DNA from: Thermus caliditerrae
GTDB taxonomy: Bacteria > Deinococcota > Deinococci > Deinococcales > Thermaceae
NCBI RefSeq assembly: GCF_021462525.1
Contig: NZ_JAKEDT010000011.1
Coordinates: 1 to 64,000 of the forward strand
Reading direction: 5' to 3'
DNA: 64,000 nt
Shown: piece after piece, positions 21,079 through 29,317 of the stretch
Numbering within the stretch: position 1 is the stretch's first letter
How the letters are laid out: each line of letters starts with the position of its first letter
Position numbers and translations under genes: made by a program
The notes under the pieces: generated by a model
Told to the model about the DNA's origin: nothing
Seen by the model: only the letters and a program-made list of their open reading frames with translations
Databases searched by the model: none

Positions 21079-21399
21079 CTACAGCTTGATGTCAAAGCCG
21101 ATGGTCCTCCTCACCAGCTCCCGCATGTAGCCCTCCACGTCGGGGTTCTGGAAGGCCTCCTTGAGGCCAGCAATGGGAAGGAGAACCGGCAGGTCCTTGC
21201 CCCGCATGAGGCGCTCCACGGCCTTCTCCGGCTCCGGGAGAAGCCCCTGGTCCACGGCCACCAGGGCGTAGCGTCCCGCCTGCACCAGCTCCTCCAGCCG
21301 GGCCCTGGCCTCCTCGGGGGAGGCGGCGGGATAGGCCTCGAGGCCCGCCAACCTAAACCCCTGCGCCGCCTCGGGGTCAGCGATCACCGCGATCTTCAT
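21079..21399 (-). CDS. atpF: V/A-type ATP synthase subunit F
   Basis: A 106-residue rotor subunit that binds subunit D and regulates activity. The Rossmann-like fold begins MKIAVIADPEAAQGFRLAGL and ends in a C-terminal helix (YMRELVRRTIGFDIKL). Length and sequence match the Thermus F subunit. It overlaps the end of atpC by ATGA, so the two are translationally coupled. Confidence 0.93.
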   Translation of the reverse strand: MKIAVIADPEAAQGFRLAGLEAYPAASPEEARARLEELVQAGRYALVAVDQGLLPEPEKAVERLMRGKDLPVLLPIAGLKEAFQNPDVEGYMRELVRRTIGFDIKL

Positions 21400-22367
21400 G
21401 GGCAGACCACCTCCTCCTCCACCTGGGCCCGGGGAAGGCCGAAGTAGGCCCGCCTGGCCAGAAGCCTAAGCCGCACGGCCTCCCACTCCCGCTCCTTCAA
21501 ATAGGCCAGCACCAATCCCACGCCCAGCGGGTCGGAGGCTCCCTTTCTGGCCTCCTTCAGGAGGAGGCACCTGAGCCGCCTTTCCAGGGCCCTGAGGTCC
21601 CGCACGCCTGCCAAAGGGGCGAAGTGGGTGCCCGAAAGCTCGTCCAATACGGCGTAATCCCCCTCGAGAAGCCGGGCGAAGCGGACCCTGTCCACGAACC
21701 GCCCACCCCGTACGAAGACGGTTTCCACCTGCACATCCTGCCCCTGGAGCTTGAAGGCGGTGCGCAGGTTCTCCGCATCCACCTCGAGGACCAGGTAATC
21801 CCTCAAGGCCGTCTCCTCCAGGGCCTTGGAGGCCTTGGCCACCCCTTCAAAGAAGCGCTTGGCCAAAAGGGCCTCCATGCGCGCCAGGTCCTGGGTTTCC
21901 CGGAGAACCGCCCTCAAGGACCGGGCCAGGGGATGGCCGGGCACGGAAAGCACCTGGGCCATCCCCGCCGCATCCTGGGCCTCGTAGGCCTGCCGCCAAA
22001 GGGCCTCCTTTAAGGTACCCGGGAGAAGCACCACCTCTTCAAAGGGCTTCCCCGTGGCCTTGGCCCGGAGGACGGCCTGGAGGTTGGTGAGATCGTTCCT
22101 GAGGAGGAGAAGCCGCACCGCCTCCCGAGCCTCCCCCGTGACCAACCCCGCCAGGTCCCCCACCAACCGGGCCTGGGTGAGGGCTACGGCCCGGTCCACC
22201 TCGGGAAGGCCTTGGCCGGCCAGATCCCGGCCGTAGACGCTCTCGGAAAGTAGACGCAGGAAATCGGGATAGGAAAGGTCCAAGGCCTCCTGGAAGAAGC
22301 TCTCCTTGAGGAGGGTGCTCCTCCTGGCCCGCACCCGGGCGTTTAGGTAGCCGAAGTCGTCCGCCAT
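21396..22367 (-). CDS. atpC: V/A-type ATP synthase subunit C
   Basis: The funnel-shaped 323-residue subunit C (d-type, Vma6 family) that joins the rotating K-ring to the D/F shaft. It is almost entirely helical, begins MADDFGYLNARVRARRSTLL and has the threefold helical repeat of the family. It lies 3 nt after atpE and overlaps atpF. Note that it is not related to F-type subunit c. Confidence 0.93.
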   Translation of the reverse strand: MADDFGYLNARVRARRSTLLKESFFQEALDLSYPDFLRLLSESVYGRDLAGQGLPEVDRAVALTQARLVGDLAGLVTGEAREAVRLLLLRNDLTNLQAVLRAKATGKPFEEVVLLPGTLKEALWRQAYEAQDAAGMAQVLSVPGHPLARSLRAVLRETQDLARMEALLAKRFFEGVAKASKALEETALRDYLVLEVDAENLRTAFKLQGQDVQVETVFVRGGRFVDRVRFARLLEGDYAVLDELSGTHFAPLAGVRDLRALERRLRCLLLKEARKGASDPLGVGLVLAYLKEREWEAVRLRLLARRAYFGLPRAQVEEEVVCP

Positions 22368-22370
22368 GTC

Positions 22371-22937
22371 CTAGCCCCACACCACCTGGGCCACCTTGGA
22401 GGAAAGGGCATCCCAGGCCCGTTCCAGACGGCTTAACAGGGCGTTCTCCACCTGGGTCCTGCCCCCCTTGCCGATGGCCCTCACCCCAAGGCGCAAGACA
22501 GGGTCGGCCCTAAGCTCCAGGCCCCGCTCCCGCGCCAGACCCTCGAGGTGAGGAAGGTTGTCCGGATGGGAGGCCAGGGCCTCGGGCTCGCCCAAGGCCG
22601 CAAGGGCCTCCTCGGCCAGTTTCCGCAACACCTGAGGCCAGTCGGGGCTATCCGGCAAAGCCCTGAGGGCCTCCTCCACCTTGGCCTTCACCTGGGAGAG
22701 CACCTCCCCCTTGGCCTCGGTACGGGCTGTGGCCAGGAGGAGTTCCCCGGCGCTTTCTGTCCGGCGGAGGGCGGCCTGCAGGCTGGCCTCGAGGGCCCTC
22801 TTCCGGGCGCTGAGGAGCGCTTCCGCCTTGGAACGGGCCTCAGCCACCACCGCCTCCGCCTTGGCCCGGGCCTCCCCCAGGAGGGCCTGGATCTCCGCCT
22901 CCACCTCCTGGCTCAAAATGGCTTCCAGTTTGGACAT
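22371..22937 (-). CDS. atpE: V/A-type ATP synthase subunit E
   Basis: A peripheral-stalk subunit of 188 residues. The N-terminal half is a long charged coiled coil (EVEAEIQALLGEARAKAEAV) that pairs with subunit G to form the EG stalk; the C-terminal part is globular and binds the top of the A3B3 head. It has the normal Thermus length. The start at 22937 has the ribosome binding site AAGGGAGG immediately upstream. Confidence 0.93.
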   Translation of the reverse strand: MSKLEAILSQEVEAEIQALLGEARAKAEAVVAEARSKAEALLSARKRALEASLQAALRRTESAGELLLATARTEAKGEVLSQVKAKVEEALRALPDSPDWPQVLRKLAEEALAALGEPEALASHPDNLPHLEGLARERGLELRADPVLRLGVRAIGKGGRTQVENALLSRLERAWDALSSKVAQVVWG

Positions 22938-22992
22938 CTTCCCTCCTTGGGAAAAGGCCCCACCCCAAGAGGGGCAGGGCCAAAGCGCTCGC

Positions 22993-23292
22993 TTAGAGCT
23001 TGCCGTTCAGGATGAAGGCGATGAGGAGGCCGAAGATCACCAGGGTCTCGGGCAGGAGGAGGAAGATCAGGGCCGTACCGAAGTTGCCCCGGTCCTCGGC
23101 GATGGCCCCCACGCCCGCCGCACCGATCCGGGCCTGGGCCACACCGGTACCAAGGGCGGCCAGGCCCACCGCCAGGCCCATGCCCACGGCGATAAGACCC
23201 CGGTCCATCCCTCCGGAGGCCGCCGCCTCCTCCGCCGCGAACGCCAGAGCGCCAAACACCGCCACCAGAACCGACACCAGAAGCTTCTTCAT
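22993..23292 (-). CDS. atpK: V/A-type ATP synthase proteolipid subunit K (rotor ring)
   Basis: A 99-residue proteolipid that forms the proton-translocating ring (called subunit L or K in Thermus). An N-terminal signal-like segment (LLVSVLVAVFGALAFAA) precedes two transmembrane helices, one around GLIAVGMGLAVGLAALGTG and the other carrying the essential carboxylate E82 in LLLPETLVIFG. It lies between subunits I and E, with a strong AGGGAGG ribosome binding site, suited to the high copy number needed. Confidence 0.94.
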   Translation of the reverse strand: MKKLLVSVLVAVFGALAFAAEEAAASGGMDRGLIAVGMGLAVGLAALGTGVAQARIGAAGVGAIAEDRGNFGTALIFLLLPETLVIFGLLIAFILNGKL

Positions 23293-23304
23293 CTTTTTCC
23301 CTCC

Positions 23305-25263
23305 CTATTGCGTCTCACGGACGCTTTTGAACGGCCGGTAAGGCCTGCCGTTCTCCTCGTAGAAACCGAACTTGGTGAAGAACTCCACCCAGATGAGACG
23401 GATGGGCTGGAGCATGTGGCCCAAGGTGGTGAGGAGCAGGATGAGCAGGTGCAGCACCCCCGCCACCACCAGGCCCAACAAGGCGCCCACAAGCCCCATC
23501 TTCTCCGCCATGGCGAAGCCCACGTCGGTGAGGAGACCCGCCAGAATGCCTCCTGCGGCCCCCACCGCATAGATACGGATATGGGACAGGATGTGCCCCG
23601 CCTGGGTGAAGATCTCCGGAAGCATGAGCCAGATGCGGCTCATGAGGATGGCCAGCAGAAAGACTCCAAAGCCCACGTACATGAGGCCGGAAAGCCACCC
23701 GGCCTGCAGGTTCCCCAGGTAAGAGGCCGCCAGGGCCAGGATGCCCATCAGGCCCCCCAGGTAGCCCACGCCTTCCCAGAAATGGCCCCGGTGGTGGTGC
23801 TTCAGGCCCAGGTAGGCCCGAAGCCCCAAGCCCCAGAAGACCATGAGGACGCCGAAGGCCACGGAGAGCAGGATGAGGAGGTTGGCGGTCTTGGCGGTGT
23901 CGATGCGGGGGATGAGGATGGGGATGAGCCCAGGGTGCTCGGGGGTGCCGAAGACCCCCAGGTGCTCCAGGAAGGTGCCGAAGAACTCCCCGTAGACAAA
24001 GCCCCAGACCACCGTCCAGAAGACCATCCAGTTCAGGATGTAGACCAGCTTCCCGATCACCGGGGGCTTGAGCTTTAGGGCGAAGAGGTCGATGACCAAG
24101 GGCTCGTTCCGCTTCACGTACCCGGCAAGCCAGCGGCCCAGGAGCCAGAAGAGCAGGCCGTAGCCGATGTCCCCCACGATCATGCCGAACCAGAAGGGGA
24201 AGAAGAGGGGAACCACCGGGGTGGGATCCACGGAACCGTACTTGGGGGTGTTCAAAAAGCTCACCAAGAGCTCAAAGGGCTTCACCCACGGGGGGTTGTC
24301 CAGGGTCACGGGGACGCGATCGGCCTCGTGGTGTTCATCCACGGGCTCAAAGGCATAAACCACGGCGTCCTTGTGCCGGGAGAGGGCCTCCTCCACCCGG
24401 GGCTTGGCCTTTACGGGAACATAGCCCATGAGCGCGAAGCCAAAGCGCCCAGAGGCCAGCTCCTCCAAGGCCTTGAGCCGGGCCACCTCGTCCTTGGCCC
24501 GGGTCCAGAGGCTCTGCAGGGTGGAGTGGGCCTCCTGGGCCAGCTTGTAGAGGGCCTGGCGCACCTCCGAAAGCTCCTTGGGGGCGGCCTCAGCGCGGGC
24601 TTTCAGCCTGCGCGCCGCCTCGGAGAGGGGAAGCTCCCCGTAGGCGCCGGGCAACCGGAGCTCCGCCACCCCGGCGCGGGACAAAGCCGCCTTGGCCGCC
24701 TCGAGGTCCTTTCGGTGCACCACCAGCAACGCGGCCAGCCCTCCGGCACGGGCCTCGTGGGCCAGGACGAAGCGGTCCTCCAGGGACTTACCTAGGCTCT
24801 CCTCCACCACCGGGAGCTCTTTTTCCGTGATCAGGAAGGGGATGGTGCGGAAGAAGGGGCTTTGGTCCAGCCCCTGGGCTAAGGAGGCCAGCTTTTCCAA
24901 AGGCTCCAGGTAGGCCTGGGCCAGGGCAAGCTCCTCCTCCAGCTCCTGCTTCTGCCGGGCAAGGCCCTCCGCATGCCCCTGGACGGGGGCAAGAGCCTTC
25001 TCCGCCGCCTCTAGGCCCTCGGGGAAAGGCCGCGAGGGCTCCACCTCCCGCCCCAGGAGGGCCAGGGTGTGCTCCGCTCCCGCGGCCACCCCTTCCCAAC
25101 GGCGGAGCTCCTCTCGCTCTGTAGGGGAAAGCCGGTACTCGGAAAGCTCGGCCACCCGGAGGGTTTCCAGGTGCACCACCCCCGCCTGTTGCAGGCTGTG
25201 GAGAAGCTCCTTGGCCTGGGCCTTGGGCCCGGCCAGGACCAGCTTCTCCATGGGGGCAATCAC
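23305..25263 (-). CDS. atpI: V/A-type ATP synthase subunit I (stator, a-type)
   Basis: The membrane stator subunit, 652 residues with the GTG start at 25263, which matches the length I recall for the T. thermophilus subunit. The N-terminal half is soluble and helical, attaching to the EG stalks. The C-terminal half has about eight transmembrane helices, including HILSHIRIYAVGAAGGILAG with the half-channel arginine. GTG at 25263 overlaps the stop of atpG; ATG at 25251 would remove only four residues. Confidence 0.94.
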   Translation of the reverse strand: MIAPMEKLVLAGPKAQAKELLHSLQQAGVVHLETLRVAELSEYRLSPTEREELRRWEGVAAGAEHTLALLGREVEPSRPFPEGLEAAEKALAPVQGHAEGLARQKQELEEELALAQAYLEPLEKLASLAQGLDQSPFFRTIPFLITEKELPVVEESLGKSLEDRFVLAHEARAGGLAALLVVHRKDLEAAKAALSRAGVAELRLPGAYGELPLSEAARRLKARAEAAPKELSEVRQALYKLAQEAHSTLQSLWTRAKDEVARLKALEELASGRFGFALMGYVPVKAKPRVEEALSRHKDAVVYAFEPVDEHHEADRVPVTLDNPPWVKPFELLVSFLNTPKYGSVDPTPVVPLFFPFWFGMIVGDIGYGLLFWLLGRWLAGYVKRNEPLVIDLFALKLKPPVIGKLVYILNWMVFWTVVWGFVYGEFFGTFLEHLGVFGTPEHPGLIPILIPRIDTAKTANLLILLSVAFGVLMVFWGLGLRAYLGLKHHHRGHFWEGVGYLGGLMGILALAASYLGNLQAGWLSGLMYVGFGVFLLAILMSRIWLMLPEIFTQAGHILSHIRIYAVGAAGGILAGLLTDVGFAMAEKMGLVGALLGLVVAGVLHLLILLLTTLGHMLQPIRLIWVEFFTKFGFYEENGRPYRPFKSVRETQ

Positions 25264-25574
25264 GGCAGAACCTCCTTCAGGGCCAACGCCACGGCCTCCT
25301 CCAGCCGGGCCGCCGCCTGCTCCTGCACCGCCTTGGACTCGGCCTCCGCTTGGGCCCGGTAGCGGGCCAGAATGGCTTCGGTTTCCTTGGCCTCCTTCTC
25401 CCGGAACTCCGCCTCCAAAGCCGCCGCCTTGGACTCGGCCTCTTGCAGAATGCGGCGGGCCTCCTCCTCGGCCTTGGCCACCAGGTCTTCCGCTTCTCGT
25501 TTTGCGGCCTCGAGGCGGGCAAGGAGCTCCTTCTCCTTCTCCGCCAAGCTCTTGATAAGTCCTAGGCCTCCCAT
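25260..25574 (-). CDS. atpG: V/A-type ATP synthase subunit G (peripheral stalk)
   Basis: The first gene of the operon encodes a 104-residue coiled-coil peripheral-stalk subunit. It starts MGGLGLIKSLAEKEKELLAR and is almost wholly alpha-helical with heptad-like spacing, ending KEVLP. It pairs with subunit E in a right-handed coiled coil. The start at 25574 has a GGGAGGGG ribosome binding site. The promoter TTGACG-17-TATTAT lies about 50-75 nt upstream. Confidence 0.93.
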   Translation of the reverse strand: MGGLGLIKSLAEKEKELLARLEAAKREAEDLVAKAEEEARRILQEAESKAAALEAEFREKEAKETEAILARYRAQAEAESKAVQEQAAARLEEAVALALKEVLP

Positions 25575-25613
25575 CGCCCCTCCCTTTCGTGAAAAGATGC
25601 GCAAACCGCGCCT

Positions 25614-25631
25614 GCCGGCCATAATACCGGC
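25614..25631. repeat. GC-rich repeats framing the V-ATPase -10 hexamer
   Basis: CCGGCC occurs at 25615-25620 and again at 25627-25632, and GCCGG/CCGGC form an inverted pair (25614-25618 and 25627-25631). The -10 TATTAT lies exactly between them. This symmetry could be a regulator site or a strand-opening control, but is unproven. Confidence 0.4.
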
Positions 25632-25649
25632 CACCGGGGCAAGCGTCAA
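25621..25649 (-). promoter_or_regulatory. Promoter of the V-ATPase operon
   Basis: On the minus strand, -35 TTGACG (25649-25644) is separated by exactly 17 nt from -10 TATTAT (25626-25621). Transcription would start near 25614, giving a leader of about 40 nt before atpG. This is the best consensus sigma-A promoter in the window. Confidence 0.75.
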
Positions 25650-25655
25650 CCAACC

Positions 25656-25677
25656 CCGCCTAAGTATACTTAGGCGG
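25656..25677. promoter_or_regulatory. 22-bp perfect palindrome between atpG and rlmO
   Basis: The half-site CCGCCTAAGTA (25656-25666) is followed directly by its exact reverse complement TACTTAGGCGG (25667-25677). It lies just upstream of the V-ATPase -35 and covers the rlmO -10 element TATACT (25665-25670) and the first base of its GTG start. It is well placed to be an operator acting on both genes. Confidence 0.65.
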
Positions 25678-26822
25678 TGAGGATTCTCGTCAACGAACGC
25701 GGGGCCCACCGCCTCCTATCCCGGCACCTTTGGGTGTTCCAGCGGGATGTGCTCTCCGGACCGGACCAGCCCGGCCTTTACCCCGTCTACTGGGGGAAGC
25801 GCTTCCTGGCCTTAGCCCTTTACAACCCGCAAAGCGATCTGGCCGTGCGGGCCTTCCGCTTCCGCCCCGCATCCGACCCCCAGGAGGCCCTCCTGGAGAA
25901 CCTGGAGAAGGCCCTCTCCCGCCGCCTCCCAGCCCTGGAGCGGGAGCCCGAAGGGGGCTTCCGCCTGGCCCACGCCGAGGGGGACTTCCTCCCCGGGCTG
26001 GTGGTGGACTATTACGCCGGGCATGCGGTGGTGCAGGCCACCGCCCACGCCTGGGAGGCCCTCTTGCCCCAGGTGGCCGAGAGGCTAAAGCCCCTGGCGC
26101 GAAGCGTCCTGGCCAAGAACGACGCCAAGGTAAGGGAGTTGGAGGGCCTTCCCCTTTATGTCCGGCCCCTCTTGGGCCAGGTCCCTCCGCGGGTAACCGT
26201 GCGGGAGGGACGGGTGCGCTACGTGGTGGACCTCGAGGGAGGCCAGAAGACGGGGGCCTACCTGGACCAGCGGGACAACCGCATCCTGATGGAAGGCTTC
26301 TCGGGGGAAAGGGCTCTTGACGTCTTCAGCTACGCGGGGGGCTTCGGCCTCCACCTGGCCTTGGGCTTCAAGGAGGTGATCAGCGTGGACAGCTCCGGAG
26401 AAGCCCTACAAAGGGCGGAGGAGAACGCCCGCCTCAACGGCCTCACCCTGAAGACGGTGGAGGCCAACGCCTTTGAGTTCCTCCGCGCCTTGGAAAAAGC
26501 GGGAGAACGCTTTGACCTGATCGTTCTGGACCCTCCGGCCTTCGCCAAGGGCAAGAAGGACCTGGAGCGGGCCTACCGGGCCTACAAGGAGGTGAACCTG
26601 CGGGCCATCAAGCTCCTGAAGGAAGGGGGCCATCTGGCCACGGCCAGCTGTAGCCATCACCTTGCGGAACCCCTTTTTTACCAGATGCTGACCGAAGCCG
26701 CGGCGGACGCCCACCGGGTCCTGAGGGTGGTGGAGCGGCGGGGCCAGGGGTGGGACCACCCCGTCCTCCTCAACCATCCCGAGACCCACTACCTGAAGTT
26801 TGCCCTGCTAGAAGTGCTCTGA
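25677..26822 (+). CDS. rlmO: 23S rRNA m5C methyltransferase RlmO-like
   Basis: A 381-residue SAM-dependent rRNA methyltransferase with an N-terminal PUA domain (about 1-70), a central EEHEE-type domain and a C-terminal Rossmann methyltransferase (about 190-381). Motif IV is LDPPAFAKG (D285) and the catalytic cysteine motif is ATASCSHH (C325), placing it in the YccW/RlmI family. It closely resembles T. thermophilus TTHA1280 (RlmO), known to make m5C1942 of 23S rRNA. The GTG start is 6 nt after TATACT, so the message is probably leaderless. The gene end overlaps the convergent membrane-protein gene by 53 bp. Confidence 0.9.
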   Translation: MRILVNERGAHRLLSRHLWVFQRDVLSGPDQPGLYPVYWGKRFLALALYNPQSDLAVRAFRFRPASDPQEALLENLEKALSRRLPALEREPEGGFRLAHAEGDFLPGLVVDYYAGHAVVQATAHAWEALLPQVAERLKPLARSVLAKNDAKVRELEGLPLYVRPLLGQVPPRVTVREGRVRYVVDLEGGQKTGAYLDQRDNRILMEGFSGERALDVFSYAGGFGLHLALGFKEVISVDSSGEALQRAEENARLNGLTLKTVEANAFEFLRALEKAGERFDLIVLDPPAFAKGKKDLERAYRAYKEVNLRAIKLLKEGGHLATASCSHHLAEPLFYQMLTEAAADAHRVLRVVERRGQGWDHPVLLNHPETHYLKFALLEVL

Positions 26823-27180
26823 TGCGCTCCCGCCAGGCCTCGGGCTCCGGCAGGGGCAAAGGCAGGCGCTCTCCCCCCTCGAGGCCCAGGAAGAGGGCAG
26901 GCCGCCCCCGGGCAAGGGGTCCGGCCGACCAGAAGGCCACCTCCACCTCCCGCACCTGAGCCAGGGGAATGCGGCGGCGGAAACCCAAGGGGGGGTGAAC
27001 CTCCAGGTGCTGGGGGAAAAGGGCCAGCCGGAAGCCCCGCCCAAGCCGCCACCAGGGATAGAGGAGGAGAAGGGCCGCCCACGGCACCTCTCCCAGGAGA
27101 AGGGCCAGGAGCAGAACCCCCACCCCCGCCCAGAAGGCCAGGGGGGAAAGGCGGGAAAAGGCCACCTCGGCCAAAGGCAT
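26770..27180 (-). CDS. Small membrane protein with PH-like domain, unknown
   Basis: A 136-residue protein with two hydrophobic helices near the N-terminus ([20 protein letters not shown] and [11 protein letters not shown]), followed by a beta-rich part ([33 protein letters not shown]) that resembles bacterial PH domain/YdbS-type proteins. No enzymatic motif is visible. ATG at 27180 follows a CATAAT -10 element by 7 nt; ATG at 27189 would add three residues. The 3' end overlaps rlmO by 53 bp in convergent orientation. Confidence 0.55.
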   Translation of the reverse strand: MPLAEVAFSRLSPLAFWAGVGVLLLALLLGEVPWAALLLLYPWWRLGRGFRLALFPQHLEVHPPLGFRRRIPLAQVREVEVAFWSAGPLARGRPALFLGLEGGERLPLPLPEPEAWRERIRALLAGQTSGSGSRDG

Positions 27181-27187
27181 TTGCCCC

Positions 27188-27217
27188 ATTATGCCCCGCG
27201 CCCACCCCGGGTAGACT
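27188..27217. promoter_or_regulatory. Divergent -10 elements for the 27180 and 27224 genes
   Basis: Minus-strand CATAAT (27193-27188) is 7 nt from the start at 27180, and plus-strand TAGACT (27212-27217) is 6 nt from the GTG at 27224. Only 43 bp separates the two start codons. Clear -35 hexamers are not seen. Confidence 0.4.
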
Positions 27218-27223
27218 GGAAGG

Positions 27224-27433
27224 GTGGAAACGGACCTTTTGGAGGCCCTGGGCCAGCACCTGGTGTGGCGCATGGGCCGAGCAGAGGAGGAGGAGGTCCT
27301 GGTGGTGCGGGTGGGTCTAGCCTCGGCCACGCCCCGCTTCCGGGAGCTCCCCCGTTTGGTGAACGTGCCCGATGCAGAGATGGTCCGCCTGGTCAAGGAG
27401 GGCCGGGTGCGGGTGGAGTGGGTGGAGGAATGA
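27224..27433 (+). CDS. Hypothetical small acidic protein
   Basis: A 69-residue protein, METDLLEALGQHLVWRMGRA at the start, with a mixed helix/strand pattern and no transmembrane segment. The function is not recognised. It is probably real: the GTG start sits 6 nt after a -10 hexamer and the gene ends with an ATGA overlap with the following gene. Codon use is like the neighbours. Confidence 0.6.
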   Translation: METDLLEALGQHLVWRMGRAEEEEVLVVRVGLASATPRFRELPRLVNVPDAEMVRLVKEGRVRVEWVEE

Positions 27434-27801
27434 GGGCCCGGCTGGTGCTTAACCCAACTGCCCTAGAGGGACTCCCCCCGTTCCTGGAGGTCCAGTGGGA
27501 GGGAAATATCCTGAAAGGGGCCCTCCGCCAGGAAAACCCGGTCCTCGGGGAAGTGGTCCTGCCCTTCGCTTGCCGCATGGAGGGCCAGCGCCTCACCGCC
27601 CTGCCCCTGCCCCCGCCCAGCCTGAGGGCCGAGGGCTGGATCCGCCCGAGCCCTCAGGGGCCAGCCCTGGAGCTCTGGGTGGAGCTGGTCCTTCCCGAGG
27701 GCAGAAGCTGGGGCGAGCGGGCGTTTGCACGGATCCTCGAGGCCCTCTTCCTCCGGGCCTTGGGTCAGATGCTTCCCGTGCCCGGCGAAACTCCGGTATA
27801 G
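27430..27801 (+). CDS. Hypothetical protein, beta-rich
   Basis: A 123-residue soluble protein of unknown function that is mostly short beta strands with prolines (MRARLVLNPTALEGLPPFLE, LTALPLPPPSLRAEG), ending in an amphipathic helix (WGERAFARILEALFLRALGQ). It is translationally coupled to the preceding small gene by an ATGA overlap. A TATAGT -10 element for the next gene overlaps its stop codon. Confidence 0.6.
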   Translation: MRARLVLNPTALEGLPPFLEVQWEGNILKGALRQENPVLGEVVLPFACRMEGQRLTALPLPPPSLRAEGWIRPSPQGPALELWVELVLPEGRSWGERAFARILEALFLRALGQMLPVPGETPV

Positions 27802-27817
27802 TGCCTGCTAAAGGAGG
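27797..27817 (+). promoter_or_regulatory. -10 element and ribosome binding site of the UPF0173 gene
   Basis: TATAGT at 27797-27802 is followed by AAGGAGG at 27811-27817, 5 nt before the ATG at 27823. Unlike many starts in this window, this gene would have a short leader. The -35 is not clear. Confidence 0.45.
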
Positions 27818-27822
27818 TGCGC

Positions 27823-28497
27823 ATGTTGGAGATCCGGTACCTGGGCCACTCGGCGGTCTGGCTTTCCGATGGCAAGACCAAGGTGGTGATCGACCCCTTC
27901 CTCACCGGCAACCCTCTGGCCCCGGTGGGGGTGGGGGAGGTGCAGGCGGATCTCATCCTGGTGACCCACGCCCACGGGGACCACTGGGGGGACGCCGTGC
28001 CCCTCTCCAAGAAGGGGGGCGTGGTGGTCTCCACCTTTGAGATCGCCACCTACGCGGAACGGCACGGGGCTAAGAGCGTCCCCATGAACCTCGGGGGCAC
28101 GTACCGCTTCCCCGGGGGTTGGCTGAAGTGGACCCCGGCCTGGCACTCCTCTAGCTTCCCCGACGGCACCTACGGGGGGATGCCCATGGGGGTGGTGGTG
28201 GAGCTAGGGGGCAAGCGCGTGTACCACGCAGGGGACACCGCCCTCTTTTCCGACATGCGCCTCATCGGGGAGCTGGGCCTGGACCTGGCCTTTTTGCCCA
28301 TCGGCGACCACTTCACCATGGGACCCGAAGACGCCCTCAAGGCCCTGGAGCTTTTGCGCCCCAAAAAGGTGGTGCCCATCCACTACAACACCTTCCCCCC
28401 CATCCGGCAAGACGGGGAGGCCTTCGCCCGCAAGGCGGCGGAAAAGGGCGTGGAAGGCCACGCCTTGAAGCCCGGAGGAGTGCTGGTCCTTGAGTGA
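27823..28497 (+). CDS. UPF0173 metal-dependent hydrolase (metallo-beta-lactamase fold)
   Basis: A 224-residue metallo-beta-lactamase-fold hydrolase of the UPF0173 family. The metal motif HxHxDH reads THAHGDH (H49, H51, D53, H54), and further ligands lie in YHAGDTALFSDM and PIHYNTFPP. The natural substrate is unknown. ATG at 27823 is chosen over GTG at 27817 because the ribosome binding site AAGGAGG fits it. The gene overlaps the kinase gene by 8 nt. Confidence 0.88.
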   Translation: MLEIRYLGHSAVWLSDGKTKVVIDPFLTGNPLAPVGVGEVQADLILVTHAHGDHWGDAVPLSKKGGVVVSTFEIATYAERHGAKSVPMNLGGTYRFPGGWLKWTPAWHSSSFPDGTYGGMPMGVVVELGGKRVYHAGDTALFSDMRLIGELGLDLAFLPIGDHFTMGPEDALKALELLRPKKVVPIHYNTFPPIRQDGEAFARKAAEKGVEGHALKPGGVLVLE

Positions 28498-29317
28498 GCT
28501 AAGGCGCAAGGACTTCCGGCTCCTCATGCTCCTGGGCCTGGGGCAGACCGCCCAGGTCTACCTGGCGGAAGCCCCCACCGGGGAGCGGGTGGCCTTGAAG
28601 CTCCCCCGCAAGGAGGTGCGGCAGAACCCCTCCTTGGCGGAGCGTTTCGCCCGCGAGGTCGCCCTCAGCCTCTCCCTGCGGCACCCCTACTTGGTGCGCG
28701 GACTCCATGGGGTGCCCTACGGGGAAGAGGCCTTCTTGGCCCTGGAGTACCTAGAAAAGGGCACGTTAGAGGATCTACTGCTCAAAGGACCCCTCCCCCA
28801 GGAAGAGGCGGCGCGGGTCCTCCAGCAGGTAGGGGAAGCCCTCCTCTTCCTGCACGGCAAGGGTTTCCTCCATCAGGATGTGAAGCCCTCCAACGTCTTC
28901 GTGGGGGAGGGGGTCTACAAGCTGGGGGACCTGGGAACCCTGCGCCCCCTGGCCGACCGCGGCGCGGAGTACGCGGGCAGCCCCCACTACCTGGCCCCCG
29001 AACTCTTCCTGGGCGCCCTCCCCAGCGTGAAGAGCGAGGCCTACAGCTTTGGGGTTATGGCTTACGAGCTCCTCACGGGAAGGCGGCCCTTCCGCGGGGA
29101 GAGCCTCGAGGACCTGCGGACCGCCCACCTCCTCCTCCCACCCCCGCCCACCCGCCTGCCCCTCCGCCTGGACCGGGCCCTGAGGCGCCTCCTGGCCAAG
29201 AAACCCGAGGAAAGGGCCTCCATACCGGAGTTTTTGCAAGCCCTTCGCCACCCCGAAGGCCCTCCCACCCAGGAAACCCCGGGAAAACCCAAGCGCTTTC
29301 CCTTCTGGAGGAAATAG
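28490..29317 (+). CDS. Serine/threonine protein kinase
   Basis: A 275-residue cytoplasmic Hanks-type kinase with no transmembrane segment. It has the glycine-rich loop LGLGQTAQVYL, K37 in VALKLPR, E56 in FAREVALS, catalytic D130 and N135 in FLHQDVKPSNVF, metal-binding D147 in GDLG, and LAPE at 168-171. The HRD arginine is glutamine and DFG is DLG, but the key residues for phosphotransfer remain, so it is probably active. A TTG start is used, inside the stop of the UPF0173 gene. Its substrate is unknown; the adjacent acyl-CoA synthetase is a candidate only by position. Confidence 0.87.
   Translation: MSELRRKDFRLLMLLGLGQTAQVYLAEAPTGERVALKLPRKEVRQNPSLAERFAREVALSLSLRHPYLVRGLHGVPYGEEAFLALEYLEKGTLEDLLLKGPLPQEEAARVLQQVGEALLFLHGKGFLHQDVKPSNVFVGEGVYKLGDLGTLRPLADRGAEYAGSPHYLAPELFLGALPSVKSEAYSFGVMAYELLTGRRPFRGESLEDLRTAHLLLPPPPTRLPLRLDRALRRLLAKKPEERASIPEFLQALRHPEGPPTQETPGKPKRFPFWRK

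Noticed and set aside
22681-24078. A 465-codon plus-strand frame opposite atpE, atpK and atpI
   Set aside because: It crosses three real genes and their spacers, and its translation shows no family resemblance.
25614-25677. Short GC-rich repeats considered as part of a CRISPR array
   Set aside because: There are no regularly spaced repeats of 28-37 bp with unique spacers here or elsewhere, and no cas gene in the window.
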